DNA of 64,000 nt, taken from contig NZ_BMOC01000003.1 of NCBI RefSeq assembly GCF_014646875.1, positions 181,320-245,319 of the forward strand. The letters run 5' to 3'. Source of the DNA: Halobellus salinus (GTDB lineage: Archaea > Halobacteriota > Halobacteria > Halobacteriales > Haloferacaceae). Below the pieces are notes generated by a model. The model ran no database searches, was not told the DNA's origin, and worked only from the letters and a program-made list of their open reading frames with translations. Every line of letters starts with the position of its first letter. Position 1 is the first letter of the stretch. Of the stretch, positions 33,016 to 41,787 are shown one piece after another. The position numbers and the translations under genes are program-made.

Positions 33016-33888
33016 ATGCTCCGGCTCGCTGTGACCACCGCCGCCGAGACGCTTGACCGAATGCGCGACCCGCTCGCGGCCCGCGACATCGCAGTCGAGC
33101 ACCTCACAACAACGGGACGGGTGGTCGACCCCGGCCGGCCTCCGGAGCGTCGCTTCGACGCGGGGTTCGTCTACCCCTCGCGGCTGATGGCCGGCGGCGT
33201 TGTGGACGGCCGCCGCGGGCTCCCGTGGGTGAACGACCGGGCGGCGGTGGCGACCTCGCGGAACAAGGCGGGGGTGATCGCGGCGCTCTCGCGGGCGGAC
33301 ATTCCGGTCCCGGAGACCCGCGTCGTCTCGAACGCAGTTTCGGACGACGACGTGGCCGCGGCCGCCACCGACCTCGGGTTTCCGATCGTCATCAAACCCA
33401 ACTCCGCGACCCGCGGGATCGGCGTCGCGAAGGTCCACGACCCGGACTCGTTGCTCGGTGTGACCGATTACCCCGACCTGGTTCACGGCTTTCGGGCGAC
33501 CGGCGACAAGTCGTACGTGCTCCAGGAGTACCTCCCCGACGCCCGCGACTACCGGCTGATGGTGGTCGACGGCGCGGTCGTCGGCGGGGTCGAGCGCCGA
33601 CGCCCCGAGTCTTCGCGGGCGGCGGGCGGGTGGAAGCATAACGTCCACCGCGGGGCGACCGCCGTCGCGACCGACGTCGGCACGGAACTCCGGGAACTCG
33701 CGCTTGAGACGGCCGAGGCGCTCGACATCGACTACCTTGGGGTCGATATTCTCGTGTCGGGTGGACGGGCGGTGGTCTCCGAGACCAACGCGCGGCCGAC
33801 GATCGACGACCGGAAGTACGACGCCGGGTTCTGGGACCGGTTGGCGGGGGTGATCCGGCGAACCGCCGGATCGGCATCGCGGGCGTGA
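33016..33888 (+). CDS. RimK-type ATP-grasp ligase
   Basis: The protein is 290 aa from the ATG at 33016. The ATP-grasp core is seen in VNDRAAVATSRNKAGVIAALSRADIPVPETRVV, FPIVIKPNSATRGIGVAKV and VLQEYLPDARDYRLMVVDG. The final VSETNARPTID carries the metal-binding Glu/Asn. Such enzymes (RimK, LysX, CofF-like) add an amino acid to a carboxyl group. The substrate is undetermined. The upstream GTG at 33013 is one codon earlier and equally possible. Confidence 0.85.
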   Translation: MLRLAVTTAAETLDRMRDPLAARDIAVEHLTTTGRVVDPGRPPERRFDAGFVYPSRLMAGGVVDGRRGLPWVNDRAAVATSRNKAGVIAALSRADIPVPETRVVSNAVSDDDVAAAATDLGFPIVIKPNSATRGIGVAKVHDPDSLLGVTDYPDLVHGFRATGDKSYVLQEYLPDARDYRLMVVDGAVVGGVERRRPESSRAAGGWKHNVHRGATAVATDVGTELRELALETAEALDIDYLGVDILVSGGRAVVSETNARPTIDDRKYDAGFWDRLAGVIRRTAGSASRA

Positions 33889-33894
33889 CCGCGC

Positions 33895-34257
33895 TCAGTC
33901 CAGGTCGATCGACGCGGAGTCGTCGACTTTCCCGAAGGTGGCCTGGAGGATGCCGTTGTTGAACGTCGCCGAGGCGGTGTGTTCGTCGACCCGTGCGGGG
34001 AGCCGGATGCGCTCGTCGTACTCCCGGCGCTCGCCCGAGGCGGAGACGGTGAGAATCTCGCCGTCACACTTCAGTTCGACCGCCTCCTTCGGCACTCCCG
34101 GGAGGTCGGCGACCACCCGGAGTTCGTCACTCTCGTCGTAGACATCGACGTGCGTCTCGGAGGTGAACCCGGCGGCGTCGTCGCCGGTCATCTCGTCCAT
34201 CATCCGCTCGATCCCCTCGAAGAAGTCGTCGAACGGGTCGTCGCGGTTGTCTCTCAT
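33895..34257 (-). CDS. Hsp20/alpha-crystallin small heat-shock protein
   Basis: The protein is 120 aa. An acidic N-terminus holds the DPFDDFFEGIERMMDEM motif. The ACD follows: VDVYDESDELRVVADLPGVPKEAVELKCDGEILTVSA, then RIRLPARVDEHTASATFNNGILQATF. It is a chaperone that holds unfolded proteins. The gene diverges from the aminotransferase gene. A TATA-like ATCAAAAGCC (minus strand GGCTTTTGAT) lies 28 nt upstream of the ATG, so the transcript is probably leaderless. Confidence 0.9.
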   Translation of the reverse strand: MRDNRDDPFDDFFEGIERMMDEMTGDDAAGFTSETHVDVYDESDELRVVADLPGVPKEAVELKCDGEILTVSASGERREYDERIRLPARVDEHTASATFNNGILQATFGKVDDSASIDLD

Positions 34258-34280
34258 CGAATACCGATACGGGCGTTCCG

Positions 34281-34290
34281 ATCAAAAGCC
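34281..34290 (-). promoter_or_regulatory. TATA box for hsp20
   Basis: The minus strand reads GGCTTTTGAT, centred 28 nt before the ATG at 34257. Confidence 0.45.
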
Positions 34291-34366
34291 TTCTCCCCCC
34301 GACAGTCTCGATGGGTCGAAAGACACACGTCGGGAGCGGCCGACGGCAGAGGCAGAGGTATACGGG

Positions 34367-35491
34367 ATGGCAGACGATGCTGACGACGCGTACGAGGAGC
34401 CGCTCTTCCAGCGCGTGATCGAGTACGCCGCCGCGGCCGACCGCGACATCGTGCGGATGGTTTCGGGGCACCCCGATTGGGATCCGCCGGCGGCGCTCCG
34501 GGAGGGACTGCGCGCCTACGCCGACGGCGACCCCGAGACGTTTCAGTATCCGCCGCGGGAGGGGCTGCCGGCGCTCCGCGGGGAGATCGCCGACCGACGC
34601 GGGGTCGAGGAGTCGCAGGTCATTGTGACCAACGGGGCCGCCGAAGCCAACTACCTCGGGATGGCGGAGGCGCTCGACCGGGATTCGGGGGCGGAGGTCC
34701 TCGTGACCGATCCGGTCTACCCCTACTACCCCGGGCGGACGACGATGCTCGGCGGCGAGACGACCCGCGTGTCCGTCGGCGACAACGGCCACGTCGACGT
34801 CGACGCGATGCGTGCTGCGGCCTCCGGCGACACCGCCGCGATCGTTCTCAACACCCCGAACAACCCGACTGGCGCGGTCTACAGCCTGGAGGCGGTGGCG
34901 GAACTCGCGGACGTCGCCGCCGACGTCGACGCGCTGCTCGTGGTCGACGAGGTGTACGACCACTTCGACTTTTCGGGGCGGTTCGAGAGCGCGGTCACCC
35001 TCGACCGCGACAACGTCGTCGTCACGACCTCGTTCTCGAAGGCGCTCGGGATCACGGGGTTTCGGGTCGGGTACGCGGTGTTCCCGGCGGACCTGGTTGA
35101 GGCCGCGCTGACCAGACACACGCTCGTGAACATCGCGGCCAGCCGACCGGCGCAGGCGGCCGTGCTCGCGGCGCTCGAGGAGACCCCACCAGCGTACTAC
35201 GAGTCTGTCCGCGACACCATCCGGGGCCGGATCGACGACTTCACCGCCGCGCTCGACGCCGCCGGCGCGGCGTACACCACGCCGGAGGGCGCGTTCTACG
35301 TCCTCGTGCGGTTCGAGGGCTTCCCGGGAACCCTGGCGAACGTGCAGCGGCTGATCGACGACACCGGCGTCGCGGCGATGCCCGGGGCGGCGTTCGGTGA
35401 GACGTACGACGGGTGGATTCGGTTCAGCCTGTGTACTGACCGGGTCGACGAGGCCGCCGACCGGTTGGCGGCGTACTTCGACGGCCGGTGA
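34367..35491 (+). CDS. Class I/II PLP-dependent aminotransferase
   Basis: The protein is 374 aa from the ATG at 34367 (MADDADDAYEEPLF). It has the fold-type I PLP motifs: VSGHPDWDPPAAL, NGAAEANYL, TDPVYPYYPG, NTPNNPTGAVYS, VVDEVYDHFDF and the PLP lysine in TTSFSKALGITGFRVGY. The C-terminus has the WIRFSLC substrate-binding Arg. It transfers an amino group between an amino acid and a 2-oxoacid; substrate unresolved. The frame is open from 34163, but the segment before 34367 overlaps hsp20 and is non-coding. Confidence 0.9.
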   Translation: MADDADDAYEEPLFQRVIEYAAAADRDIVRMVSGHPDWDPPAALREGLRAYADGDPETFQYPPREGLPALRGEIADRRGVEESQVIVTNGAAEANYLGMAEALDRDSGAEVLVTDPVYPYYPGRTTMLGGETTRVSVGDNGHVDVDAMRAAASGDTAAIVLNTPNNPTGAVYSLEAVAELADVAADVDALLVVDEVYDHFDFSGRFESAVTLDRDNVVVTTSFSKALGITGFRVGYAVFPADLVEAALTRHTLVNIAASRPAQAAVLAALEETPPAYYESVRDTIRGRIDDFTAALDAAGAAYTTPEGAFYVLVRFEGFPGTLANVQRLIDDTGVAAMPGAAFGETYDGWIRFSLCTDRVDEAADRLAAYFDGR

Positions 35492-35663
35492 CGGCGCTGT
35501 CGGGGAGAGCCCGACCCGCTCCCGGCAGCCGGGGGTGTGGCTGCGGCCGACCGGACGGCGACTGTCGCCCCGGGCGGTCCACCAGATCGGCCGTTGGGAG
35601 TGACGCGCAGGGCCGAGTCATTCCATCAGTTCTTTGCGTTCGTACGGTGACCAACGAGGTGAT

Positions 35664-35861
35664 ATGAGCAGTCGATGGCTCCCCGTCGGCGAGTTTCGCG
35701 CCTTGACGACGCCGGAAAAGCTGAAGATCGTCCTCGGGTGGGCGGTGGTCGCGTTCGTGCTGCTGCTCGGGATCGGCGGCAGCCTCGGGCTTCCGGCCGG
35801 AGTTGTCCTCGGCGTCGTGTGCGCCACGCTCGGCGCGGTGCTGTGGATCGGCGGGTTCTGA
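35664..35861 (+). CDS. Small two-helix membrane protein
   Basis: The protein is 65 aa. The first 20 residues are cytosolic, followed by two hydrophobic helices (IVLGWAVVAFVLLLGIG and GVVLGVVCATLGAVLWIGG). GAGGTGAT precedes the ATG and could be a ribosome binding site. The TGA stop is formed with the first base of MITE copy C, so the element may have trimmed a longer C-terminus. Function unknown. Confidence 0.55.
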   Translation: MSSRWLPVGEFRALTTPEKLKIVLGWAVVAFVLLLGIGGSLGLPAGVVLGVVCATLGAVLWIGGF

Positions 35862-35940
35862 TACTGTCGGCTATAACTACGTGAAGATTTTCGACACCCC
35901 GGGGTGTCGAAATACGTCACGCGACTATAGCCGACAGTAT
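35861..35940 (+). mobile_element. Palindromic MITE-like repeat, copy C
   Basis: This 80-bp element is nearly identical to copy B, with one difference. Its terminal inverted repeats are perfect over 15 bp, and the 20-bp core TCGACACCCCGGGGTGTCGA spans 35891-35910. It starts on the last base of the preceding gene's stop codon and ends about 97 bp before the ArsA-like gene. It has no coding capacity. Confidence 0.85.
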
Positions 35941-36037
35941 GAGCCGATCGGAGGAGCGCCAGCGGCCGGGAACGGCGTGGCGACGCCGGCGGAAGCCGAC
36001 CGGGAAGTACACAAGTCCCCGCCGTTTCCCACCCTGT

Positions 36038-37333
36038 ATGTCAGGAACCGATGCCGACGCCGCCGACCCCGAAGAGCGGGGCGCCGAGGGTGACCCCCCC
36101 ACAGACGACACCACGATCGACGTTGAGCCCGTCGAGGACGCCGGCGGGGTCGACAACGCGGAGTCGGGGGACGCCCCCGAAACGATCACCGACGACGAAA
36201 CCCTGCCTGAGGGCGTCGAAGCGCCCGAATACGTCCTCTACGGCGGGAAAGGCGGCGTCGGAAAGACCACCATGGCGGCGGCGACCGGGTTGGCGTCGGC
36301 GGCCGCGGGGACTGCGACGCTCGTGGTCTCCACAGACCCCGCCCACTCGCTCTCCGACACCCTCGACTACGACGTCCCGGCGCAGCCGACGCGGATCCGC
36401 GAGGACGTTCCCCTCTACGCCGCCGAGATCGACCCCGACACCGCGGTCGCGGGGCCGTTCGGCGGGGCCGCGGCGAGCGGACCGGGGACGGGCACCGGCG
36501 GGACGGGTGCGGGCGGGGGCTTCGACGGCGGGAGCGGCGCCGGCAGTGGAGGCGGTGCCGGCGGCCTCGGCCCGGACGCCGGCGGCAATCCCTTCGACGC
36601 CGACGGTGCCGAGGGCGGCGCGTCGCCGTTCGGCGACCTCGGGGGGATGGGCGAACTCCTCGGGGGGGCGATGGATCCCGGGTCGATGCCCGGCGCCGAC
36701 GAGGCGGCGGCGATGCAGCAGCTGTTGGAGTACCTCGACGACCCCCGGTTCGACCGTGTCGTGGTCGACACCGCCCCAACCGGCCACACCCTTCGGCTGC
36801 TGGAGCTCCCGGAGGTGATGGACTCCATGCTCGGCCGAGTCGCCAAACTCCGCCAGCAGTTCTCCGGCATGATGGAGGGCGTCAAGGGGATGTTCGGGAT
36901 GGGCGCCGACGGGGCCGGCGGCCCCGACCTCGACGAACTCCGCGAGCGGATCGAGCGCCTTCGGACCGTGTTGCGGGACCCCGACAAGACCGACTTCCGC
37001 GTCGTGATGATCCCCGAAGAGATGAGCGTCGTCGAGACCGAACGGCTGGTCGACCGACTCGACGGGTTCGGGATCCCCGTCCAGACCCTGGTCGTCAACC
37101 GGGTGATGGAGGATCTCGCCGACGCGACAACGGCGACGGTCGACGACCGGTGGGTCGTCTCCCCCAACCTGGAGGAGTGTGAGTTCTGTCAGCGCCGGTG
37201 GCAGGTCCAGCAGGACGCGATCCGGCGGGCCACTGACCTGTTCCGCGGCCGCGGCGTGAAGCGGGTGCCGCTGCTCGCCGAGGAGGTTCGCGGCGACGAC
37301 GCGCTCCGCGTCGTGGCGGCGTGTCTGGCGTAA
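36038..37333 (+). CDS. ArsA/Get3-family ATPase with glycine-rich insertion
   Basis: The protein is 431 aa from the ATG at 36038. A variable acidic N-terminus (residues about 1-65) is followed by the deviant Walker A GKGGVGKTT and STDPAHSLSD, then EIDPDTAV. Next comes a Gly-rich low-complexity insertion of about 90 residues (GGAAASGPGTGTGG...). The P-loop ATPase core resumes at VVVDTAPTGHTLRLLELP. A Cys pair (LEECEFCQRRW) matches the Get3 zinc site. Get3/ArsA proteins bind tail-anchored or other clients through a dimer controlled by ATP. The insertion sits in the switch I to switch II region and is unusual. The ATG at 35939 overlaps the MITE and is unlikely. Confidence 0.85.
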   Translation: MSGTDADAADPEERGAEGDPPTDDTTIDVEPVEDAGGVDNAESGDAPETITDDETLPEGVEAPEYVLYGGKGGVGKTTMAAATGLASAAAGTATLVVSTDPAHSLSDTLDYDVPAQPTRIREDVPLYAAEIDPDTAVAGPFGGAAASGPGTGTGGTGAGGGFDGGSGAGSGGGAGGLGPDAGGNPFDADGAEGGASPFGDLGGMGELLGGAMDPGSMPGADEAAAMQQLLEYLDDPRFDRVVVDTAPTGHTLRLLELPEVMDSMLGRVAKLRQQFSGMMEGVKGMFGMGADGAGGPDLDELRERIERLRTVLRDPDKTDFRVVMIPEEMSVVETERLVDRLDGFGIPVQTLVVNRVMEDLADATTATVDDRWVVSPNLEECEFCQRRWQVQQDAIRRATDLFRGRGVKRVPLLAEEVRGDDALRVVAACLA

Positions 37334-37408
37334 GGGGCGGGGACTGACAGGTGCATAGAGCATCCAGAGGGACGCCGTACGGATATCCACGAACCCTCGT
37401 TCTACAGA

Positions 37409-37418
37409 TATTTTAATA
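37409..37418 (+). promoter_or_regulatory. TATA box for the PQQ-repeat lipoprotein gene
   Basis: The T/A-rich run ATTTTAATAC is centred about 31 nt before the ATG at 37445. Confidence 0.5.
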
Positions 37419-37444
37419 CTCCAGAGGCAACAGGACCGGACACG

Positions 37445-38692
37445 ATGCACCGACGTGATCTTCTGAAGATATCCGCACTCGCAAGCAGTAGTAGCGTGAC
37501 GGGGTGTCTCCGACTCACGCAGGAGTCCGGGCCGGACGCTGCCACACCGATCAGTGACACCGCGACGACGCAGTCGACAACCATCACCGACGGCACAACG
37601 GTACCGCAGCGACAGTCTGTGAGTGATCTGTTTGAACTCGAGTGGAGTACTGACAGGCAGATGGGTTCGATTCAGGTTCATCGCAACTCGTTGTACGGCG
37701 AGTCTGGCAGCACTGTTCGCAAGTTCTTCCGTGAGACAGGAGAGTTACAGTGGGAAACCACGCCGGAACACGGTCGAGAAGATAATCTCATCCAGTCCGT
37801 CCAACCGACTGAATCGGTCGTATGTGTTCTCGAACGGTCCGATCCGGACACTGACGAACCGGTACGGCTGTTCGGGGTGGACCCACGAGACGGGGCTGAA
37901 CTCTGGTATCTCGAAGGCGAGTTCGCACAGTGGTTCACGTCTTCGAACCCCTTCGCCGCATCGGATCAGTATGCGGCCTTTGCTCAACAGAACACTGACA
38001 ACTCTACGACGAACATCTGGACGGTTGATATTCGGACTGGCGAGCGGCTGTCGAAGACGACGATCGACGAGGACGACGAGGACACCGACATCAGATTCGT
38101 TCGGACGGTGCTGATCCACGGCGAGAAGCTGTTGCTGTTCGGGAACAAAGTGGAGGTCCGTGACGTCGCGACCGGGAGCGTGCTCAGTACAACAGAACTG
38201 GATCTCTCTCACGCATTGATCGACGGAGACTGGATATACGCCGGGGGGAGTTCCGTAGCAAAGCTGAGCATCGACGGGCTTGAGCCGTCCTGGAGAACGG
38301 AGGTCCCGAGCCGTACCACGGCCATCCCCGCGGTGTCGGATGAACAAAACAAACTGGTTGTCGGTACGAAGACCGGCGTGCGGTGTTTCGATACGTCCAC
38401 CGGGGATGCTGAATGGGAATACCGGACTGCCGGGGAAGTTTCGGATTACGACGGGGGTGTGGAGCTGGTCGACGGCGTCGTATGGGTATTTGACGATGCC
38501 GGACACCTGTCCGTGATCGACCTCGGCAGTGGAGATCCGATATACGACGAACAACAGAAGTCCAACAGCGACAACCCCTCCGATATGATCGCTTCCGGGT
38601 CCAAGCTGTACCTCTCGTTAGCCGATTCGAGCGACCGGCCGCAGACGGAGATTCCGAGAGGAACTTCAGCTATGTCGATAACGATGGAGTAG
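37445..38692 (+). CDS. PQQ-repeat beta-propeller lipoprotein
   Basis: The protein is 415 aa. The N-terminus has a Tat motif HRRDLLKISALAS and a lipobox-like SVTGC, so it is probably a Tat-exported lipoprotein. The rest is a PQQ-like beta propeller with repeated strand and DG/TG-turn units (ETGELQWET, DGAELWYLEG, RTGERLSKTT, STGDAEWEYRT). It resembles outer-face BamB-type proteins. Codon usage is less GC-biased than its neighbours, which suggests recent acquisition. Function unknown. Confidence 0.75.
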   Translation: MHRRDLLKISALASSSSVTGCLRLTQESGPDAATPISDTATTQSTTITDGTTVPQRQSVSDLFELEWSTDRQMGSIQVHRNSLYGESGSTVRKFFRETGELQWETTPEHGREDNLIQSVQPTESVVCVLERSDPDTDEPVRLFGVDPRDGAELWYLEGEFAQWFTSSNPFAASDQYAAFAQQNTDNSTTNIWTVDIRTGERLSKTTIDEDDEDTDIRFVRTVLIHGEKLLLFGNKVEVRDVATGSVLSTTELDLSHALIDGDWIYAGGSSVAKLSIDGLEPSWRTEVPSRTTAIPAVSDEQNKLVVGTKTGVRCFDTSTGDAEWEYRTAGEVSDYDGGVELVDGVVWVFDDAGHLSVIDLGSGDPIYDEQQKSNSDNPSDMIASGSKLYLSLADSSDRPQTEIPRGTSAMSITME

Positions 38693-38751
38693 TGATGCTC
38701 GGTAGTAGCGCCTGCACTGAGTGGTACTCGTCCGGCGGGGAACGGGTTCTA

Positions 38752-39648
38752 TCAGAGCTTCCGCAGATACCGGTAGCCAGCGTCGAGCCACCGCGACGGC
38801 AGGAACCGGGCGAGCGCGCCGACCCGTGCGGCGGTCCCCGGCTGGTACCGCGCCTTCGGCTTCGTCGAGGAGGCGGCGTCGACGATGTCCTCGGCGACAC
38901 GCTCGGGTGAGATCGCGCCGAGCCCACCGCCGCCGACCAACTGTGTGTCGGAGAACAGGTCGTAGAACGAGTCGTAAGCGCCGGAGCGGTCGAGTCCGGC
39001 GATGTCGTCGGTATCGCCGCCGTCGACAGTCTCCCCGTCGCCGTCGGCCTCCCCATTGTCCGCGCTGCCGCCGTACACTTCGGCCTCGGCACGCTCGGTG
39101 AACGACGTCTCGACCGGCCCGGGTTCGATCAGGACCACGTCGATGCCGTACTCGTCGACCTCGTTTCTGAGCGCGTCGCTCATCGCCTCCAGGGCGAACT
39201 TCGAGCCGGCGTAGATCCCGCCGCCGGGGAACGACAGCCGCCCCGCGGCGCTGGAGACGTTCACCACTGTCCCGGCCTCTTGCTCCCGCATGTGCGGCAG
39301 TGCCGCGCGGAGCAGCCGGTGGGGGCCGTAGAGGTTCACGTCGAACTGTCGGTGGACCTGTCCGGTGGGTACGTCCTCGACCGGGCCGAACTGCGCGTAT
39401 CCGGCGTTGTTGACCAGACACGAGAGGTGGCCCTCCTCGTCGACGATGCGGCCGACCACGCGTTCGACGTCGTCGGGGTCGGTGACATCGAGCGTCGCGA
39501 TCCGACACCCGGCCTCGCCGAGCGTTTCGATGTCGGCCGGGTTGCGAGCGGTGGCGTAGACACACCAGTCTTCCTCCACGAACTCCAGAGCCGTCGCGCG
39601 ACCGATCCCCGACGAACAGCCGGTGATCAGGACCGTCTCCGGTGTCAT
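38752..39648 (-). CDS. Short-chain dehydrogenase/reductase (SDR)
   Basis: The protein is 298 aa. The Rossmann motif is ITGCSSGIGRATA, with NNAG and the catalytic Ser in NVSSAAGRL. The Y-x3-K pair appears in GGIYAGSKFALEA. A Gly/Asp-rich loop inserts late (NGEADGDGETVDGGDTDD). It oxidises or reduces a hydroxyl or keto group with NAD(P). The C-terminus (TKPKARYQPG onward) is typical of the classical SDR3-type proteins. The start is the first ATG. The 225 bp before it contain an AT-rich stretch with no recognised gene. Confidence 0.88.
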   Translation of the reverse strand: MTPETVLITGCSSGIGRATALEFVEEDWCVYATARNPADIETLGEAGCRIATLDVTDPDDVERVVGRIVDEEGHLSCLVNNAGYAQFGPVEDVPTGQVHRQFDVNLYGPHRLLRAALPHMREQEAGTVVNVSSAAGRLSFPGGGIYAGSKFALEAMSDALRNEVDEYGIDVVLIEPGPVETSFTERAEAEVYGGSADNGEADGDGETVDGGDTDDIAGLDRSGAYDSFYDLFSDTQLVGGGGLGAISPERVAEDIVDAASSTKPKARYQPGTAARVGALARFLPSRWLDAGYRYLRKL

Positions 39649-39842
39649 AGCAACATTTTACAAAAAGCCGTCAACACTTGCTGGAACTCACGCCTCAAAC
39701 CAACCATAGGGTACCACAGGACGGAGAGGAACAAAAGAACCTGGGCTTAGTCAGTTACCCACCCCAAACCACGCTACGATGGTTCGTCGCGAGCAGCGCC
39801 CGCCTCGGGGTGGAACACGGCCGGTCGCGACCGAGTGCCACA

Positions 39843-39850
39843 TTCTTAAC
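39843..39850 (+). promoter_or_regulatory. TATA box for malQ
   Basis: TTCTTAAC is centred 27 nt before the ATG at 39874. Confidence 0.45.
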
Positions 39851-39873
39851 TCCCCCGCGTCGGTGGATCGGGT

Positions 39874-41370
39874 ATGCGATTCGATCGATCGGCGGGCGTT
39901 TTCTGCCACCTCACTTCGTTGCCCGGTCCGCACGGCATCGGCGACCTCGGCGACGGAGCACGCGCGTTCGTCGACTGGCTCGCCGACGCCGACCAGTCGT
40001 ACTGGCAGTTCTGCCCGGTTGGACCGACCGCGTCGATCCACGGCGACTCGCCGTACCAGTCGTACTCCGCGTTCGCGGGCAACCCGCTCCTGATCAGCCT
40101 CGACCGACTCGTCGACGACGGACTCCTCGACGACGAAGCAGTCCGGGGTGACGCGGTTCCCGACTTCCCCAACGACCACGTCGACTACGACCGCGTCCGA
40201 GCCTACAAGACCGACCGGCTCCGGACGGCTGCCGAGCGGTTCCACGCCGACGCCGCCGCGGACGACCGCGCGGCGTTCGACGCGTTCCGGGAGCGGACGT
40301 CGGGGTGGCTCGACGACTACGCGCTATTCATGGCGCTGCGGACGCGCTACGGCGGCGCGTGGACCGACTGGCCTGAGCCCGTCCGCACCCGCGACCCCGA
40401 CGCGCTGGCGGCCCACCACGAGGAGCTGGGCGAGGAGGTCCGGTACCGGGAGTTCGTCCAGTTCGTCTTCGACCGACAGTGGCGCGCGCTCAGGGCGTAC
40501 GCGGCGGAGCGCGGCGTCAAGTTCGTCGGCGACCTCCCGATCTACGTCGCGCTCGACAGCGCCGACGTGTGGGCGAGCCCCGAAGTCTTCGACCTGACTG
40601 CCGACCACGACCCCGCGGCGGTGGCGGGGGTCCCGCCCAACCCCGGCGACGACGGCCAGCGGTGGGGCAACCCGGTATACGACTGGGAGGCACTCAGGGA
40701 GACCGGCTACAGGTGGTGGCTCAGTCGGGTGGATCGGCTGCTCGACCTCGTTGACGTCGCCCGGGTCGACCATTTCAAAGGGTTCGACGAGTACTGGGCG
40801 ATCCCGGCCGACGCCGACGACCCGGCGGCCGGTGAGTGGCGCGGGGCTCCGGGGCACGACTTCTTCGAGACCGTCGAACGGGAGTTGGGAGAGCTCCCGT
40901 TCGTGGTGGAAGACCTGGGGTTCCTCGACCAGGGAGTGATCGACCTCCGTGAGCGGTTCGGGTTCCCGTCGATGCGGGTCCCGCACTACGCCGACTGGTG
41001 CCAGGAAGGGGATATGTACCAGCCGATGCACTACCCCGAGGCCAGCGTCGGCTACACCTCGACCCACGACACCGACACGGTGATTGGCTACTACGAGTCG
41101 CTGCCCGACCACCAGCGAGACTGCCTCCACTACAACATCGGCGCCGACGGGTCGGCCATCAACTGGTCGGTGATCGAGGCGGTGTGGCGCTCCGACGCGG
41201 TGCTCGCCGTCACCACGGTCCAGGACGTGCTCGGACTCGGCACTGAGGCCCGGTTCAACCGCCCCGGGACCGTGACCGGAAACTGGGCGTGGCGGTGCAC
41301 CGAAGCCGCGTTCGACGGCGACAGCGCGGCGCGCCTCGCGCGGCTCACAGACGAGCACGTTCGGAACTGA
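39874..41370 (+). CDS. malQ: 4-alpha-glucanotransferase (amylomaltase)
   Basis: The protein is 498 aa, the length of the MalQ GH77 family. Motifs include [51 protein letters not shown] and the nucleophile Asp in [15 protein letters not shown]. The acid/base Glu is in [11 protein letters not shown] and the third Asp in YTSTHDTDT. It transfers glucan chains in starch or glycogen metabolism. It is followed by a relic of a sugar kinase. Confidence 0.95.
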   Translation: MRFDRSAGVFCHLTSLPGPHGIGDLGDGARAFVDWLADADQSYWQFCPVGPTASIHGDSPYQSYSAFAGNPLLISLDRLVDDGLLDDEAVRGDAVPDFPNDHVDYDRVRAYKTDRLRTAAERFHADAAADDRAAFDAFRERTSGWLDDYALFMALRTRYGGAWTDWPEPVRTRDPDALAAHHEELGEEVRYREFVQFVFDRQWRALRAYAAERGVKFVGDLPIYVALDSADVWASPEVFDLTADHDPAAVAGVPPNPGDDGQRWGNPVYDWEALRETGYRWWLSRVDRLLDLVDVARVDHFKGFDEYWAIPADADDPAAGEWRGAPGHDFFETVERELGELPFVVEDLGFLDQGVIDLRERFGFPSMRVPHYADWCQEGDMYQPMHYPEASVGYTSTHDTDTVIGYYESLPDHQRDCLHYNIGADGSAINWSVIEAVWRSDAVLAVTTVQDVLGLGTEARFNRPGTVTGNWAWRCTEAAFDGDSAARLARLTDEHVRN

Positions 41371-41405
41371 TGGGGGGCCACCGGCGTGTGGGCGGCGACA
41401 CCCGG

Positions 41406-41413
41406 GCTTATGT
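41406..41413 (+). promoter_or_regulatory. TATA box retained by the kinase relic
   Basis: GCTTATGT lies about 30 nt before the ATG at 41440, so the promoter of the deleted gene is intact and may drive the gene downstream. Confidence 0.4.
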
Positions 41414-41439
41414 AGCTCCCTCGAAAAAGCGGGAGCGTA

Positions 41440-41787
41440 TGACGGACATCGCGACCTTCGACGAGACCATACGCGGACTCTCGCCGCCACGGGGTGAGCG
41501 CCTCGAACGGGTCCGTGACCTCGACGTCAGGATCGGCGGCGCCGAGAGCAACGTCGCGGTCGCGGTCGCAGTCGCGGCCGCGCGCCTGGGGTGTGAGACG
41601 ACGTGGCTGTCGAGGCTCCCGGCGTCGCCGCTCGCCCGCCGGGTTACTGGAGAACTCCGGAGCCACGGCGTACGGCGCCGCGATGGCGTCGCTGAAGCGA
41701 ACTGTCGACGGCGATGTCGCGGCCGTGACCGCCAACGAGGTCGAGTCTGTGATCGAAAGCGGCGCCGGGGGCTCTCCCGGTGAGTCG
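41440..41787 (+). pseudogene. PfkB-family sugar kinase relic with internal deletion
   Basis: The N-terminal 72 or so codons from the ATG at 41440 read like a KDG-kinase-type PfkB protein ([55 protein letters not shown]). From about 41665 the coding sense moves to another frame, which encodes the C-terminal PfkB stretch ([32 protein letters not shown]). A central block of about 200 residues, including the catalytic GAGD-type motif, is missing. The C-terminal frame has no stop and reads straight into the next gene. Functional activity is not possible. Confidence 0.75.

Noticed and set aside
39660..39800. AT-richer stretch upstream of the SDR gene with possible IS scar (GGCTTAGTCAGTTACCC)
   Set aside because: No inverted repeats or target duplication could be defined, and I could not match it to a known IS end by eye.
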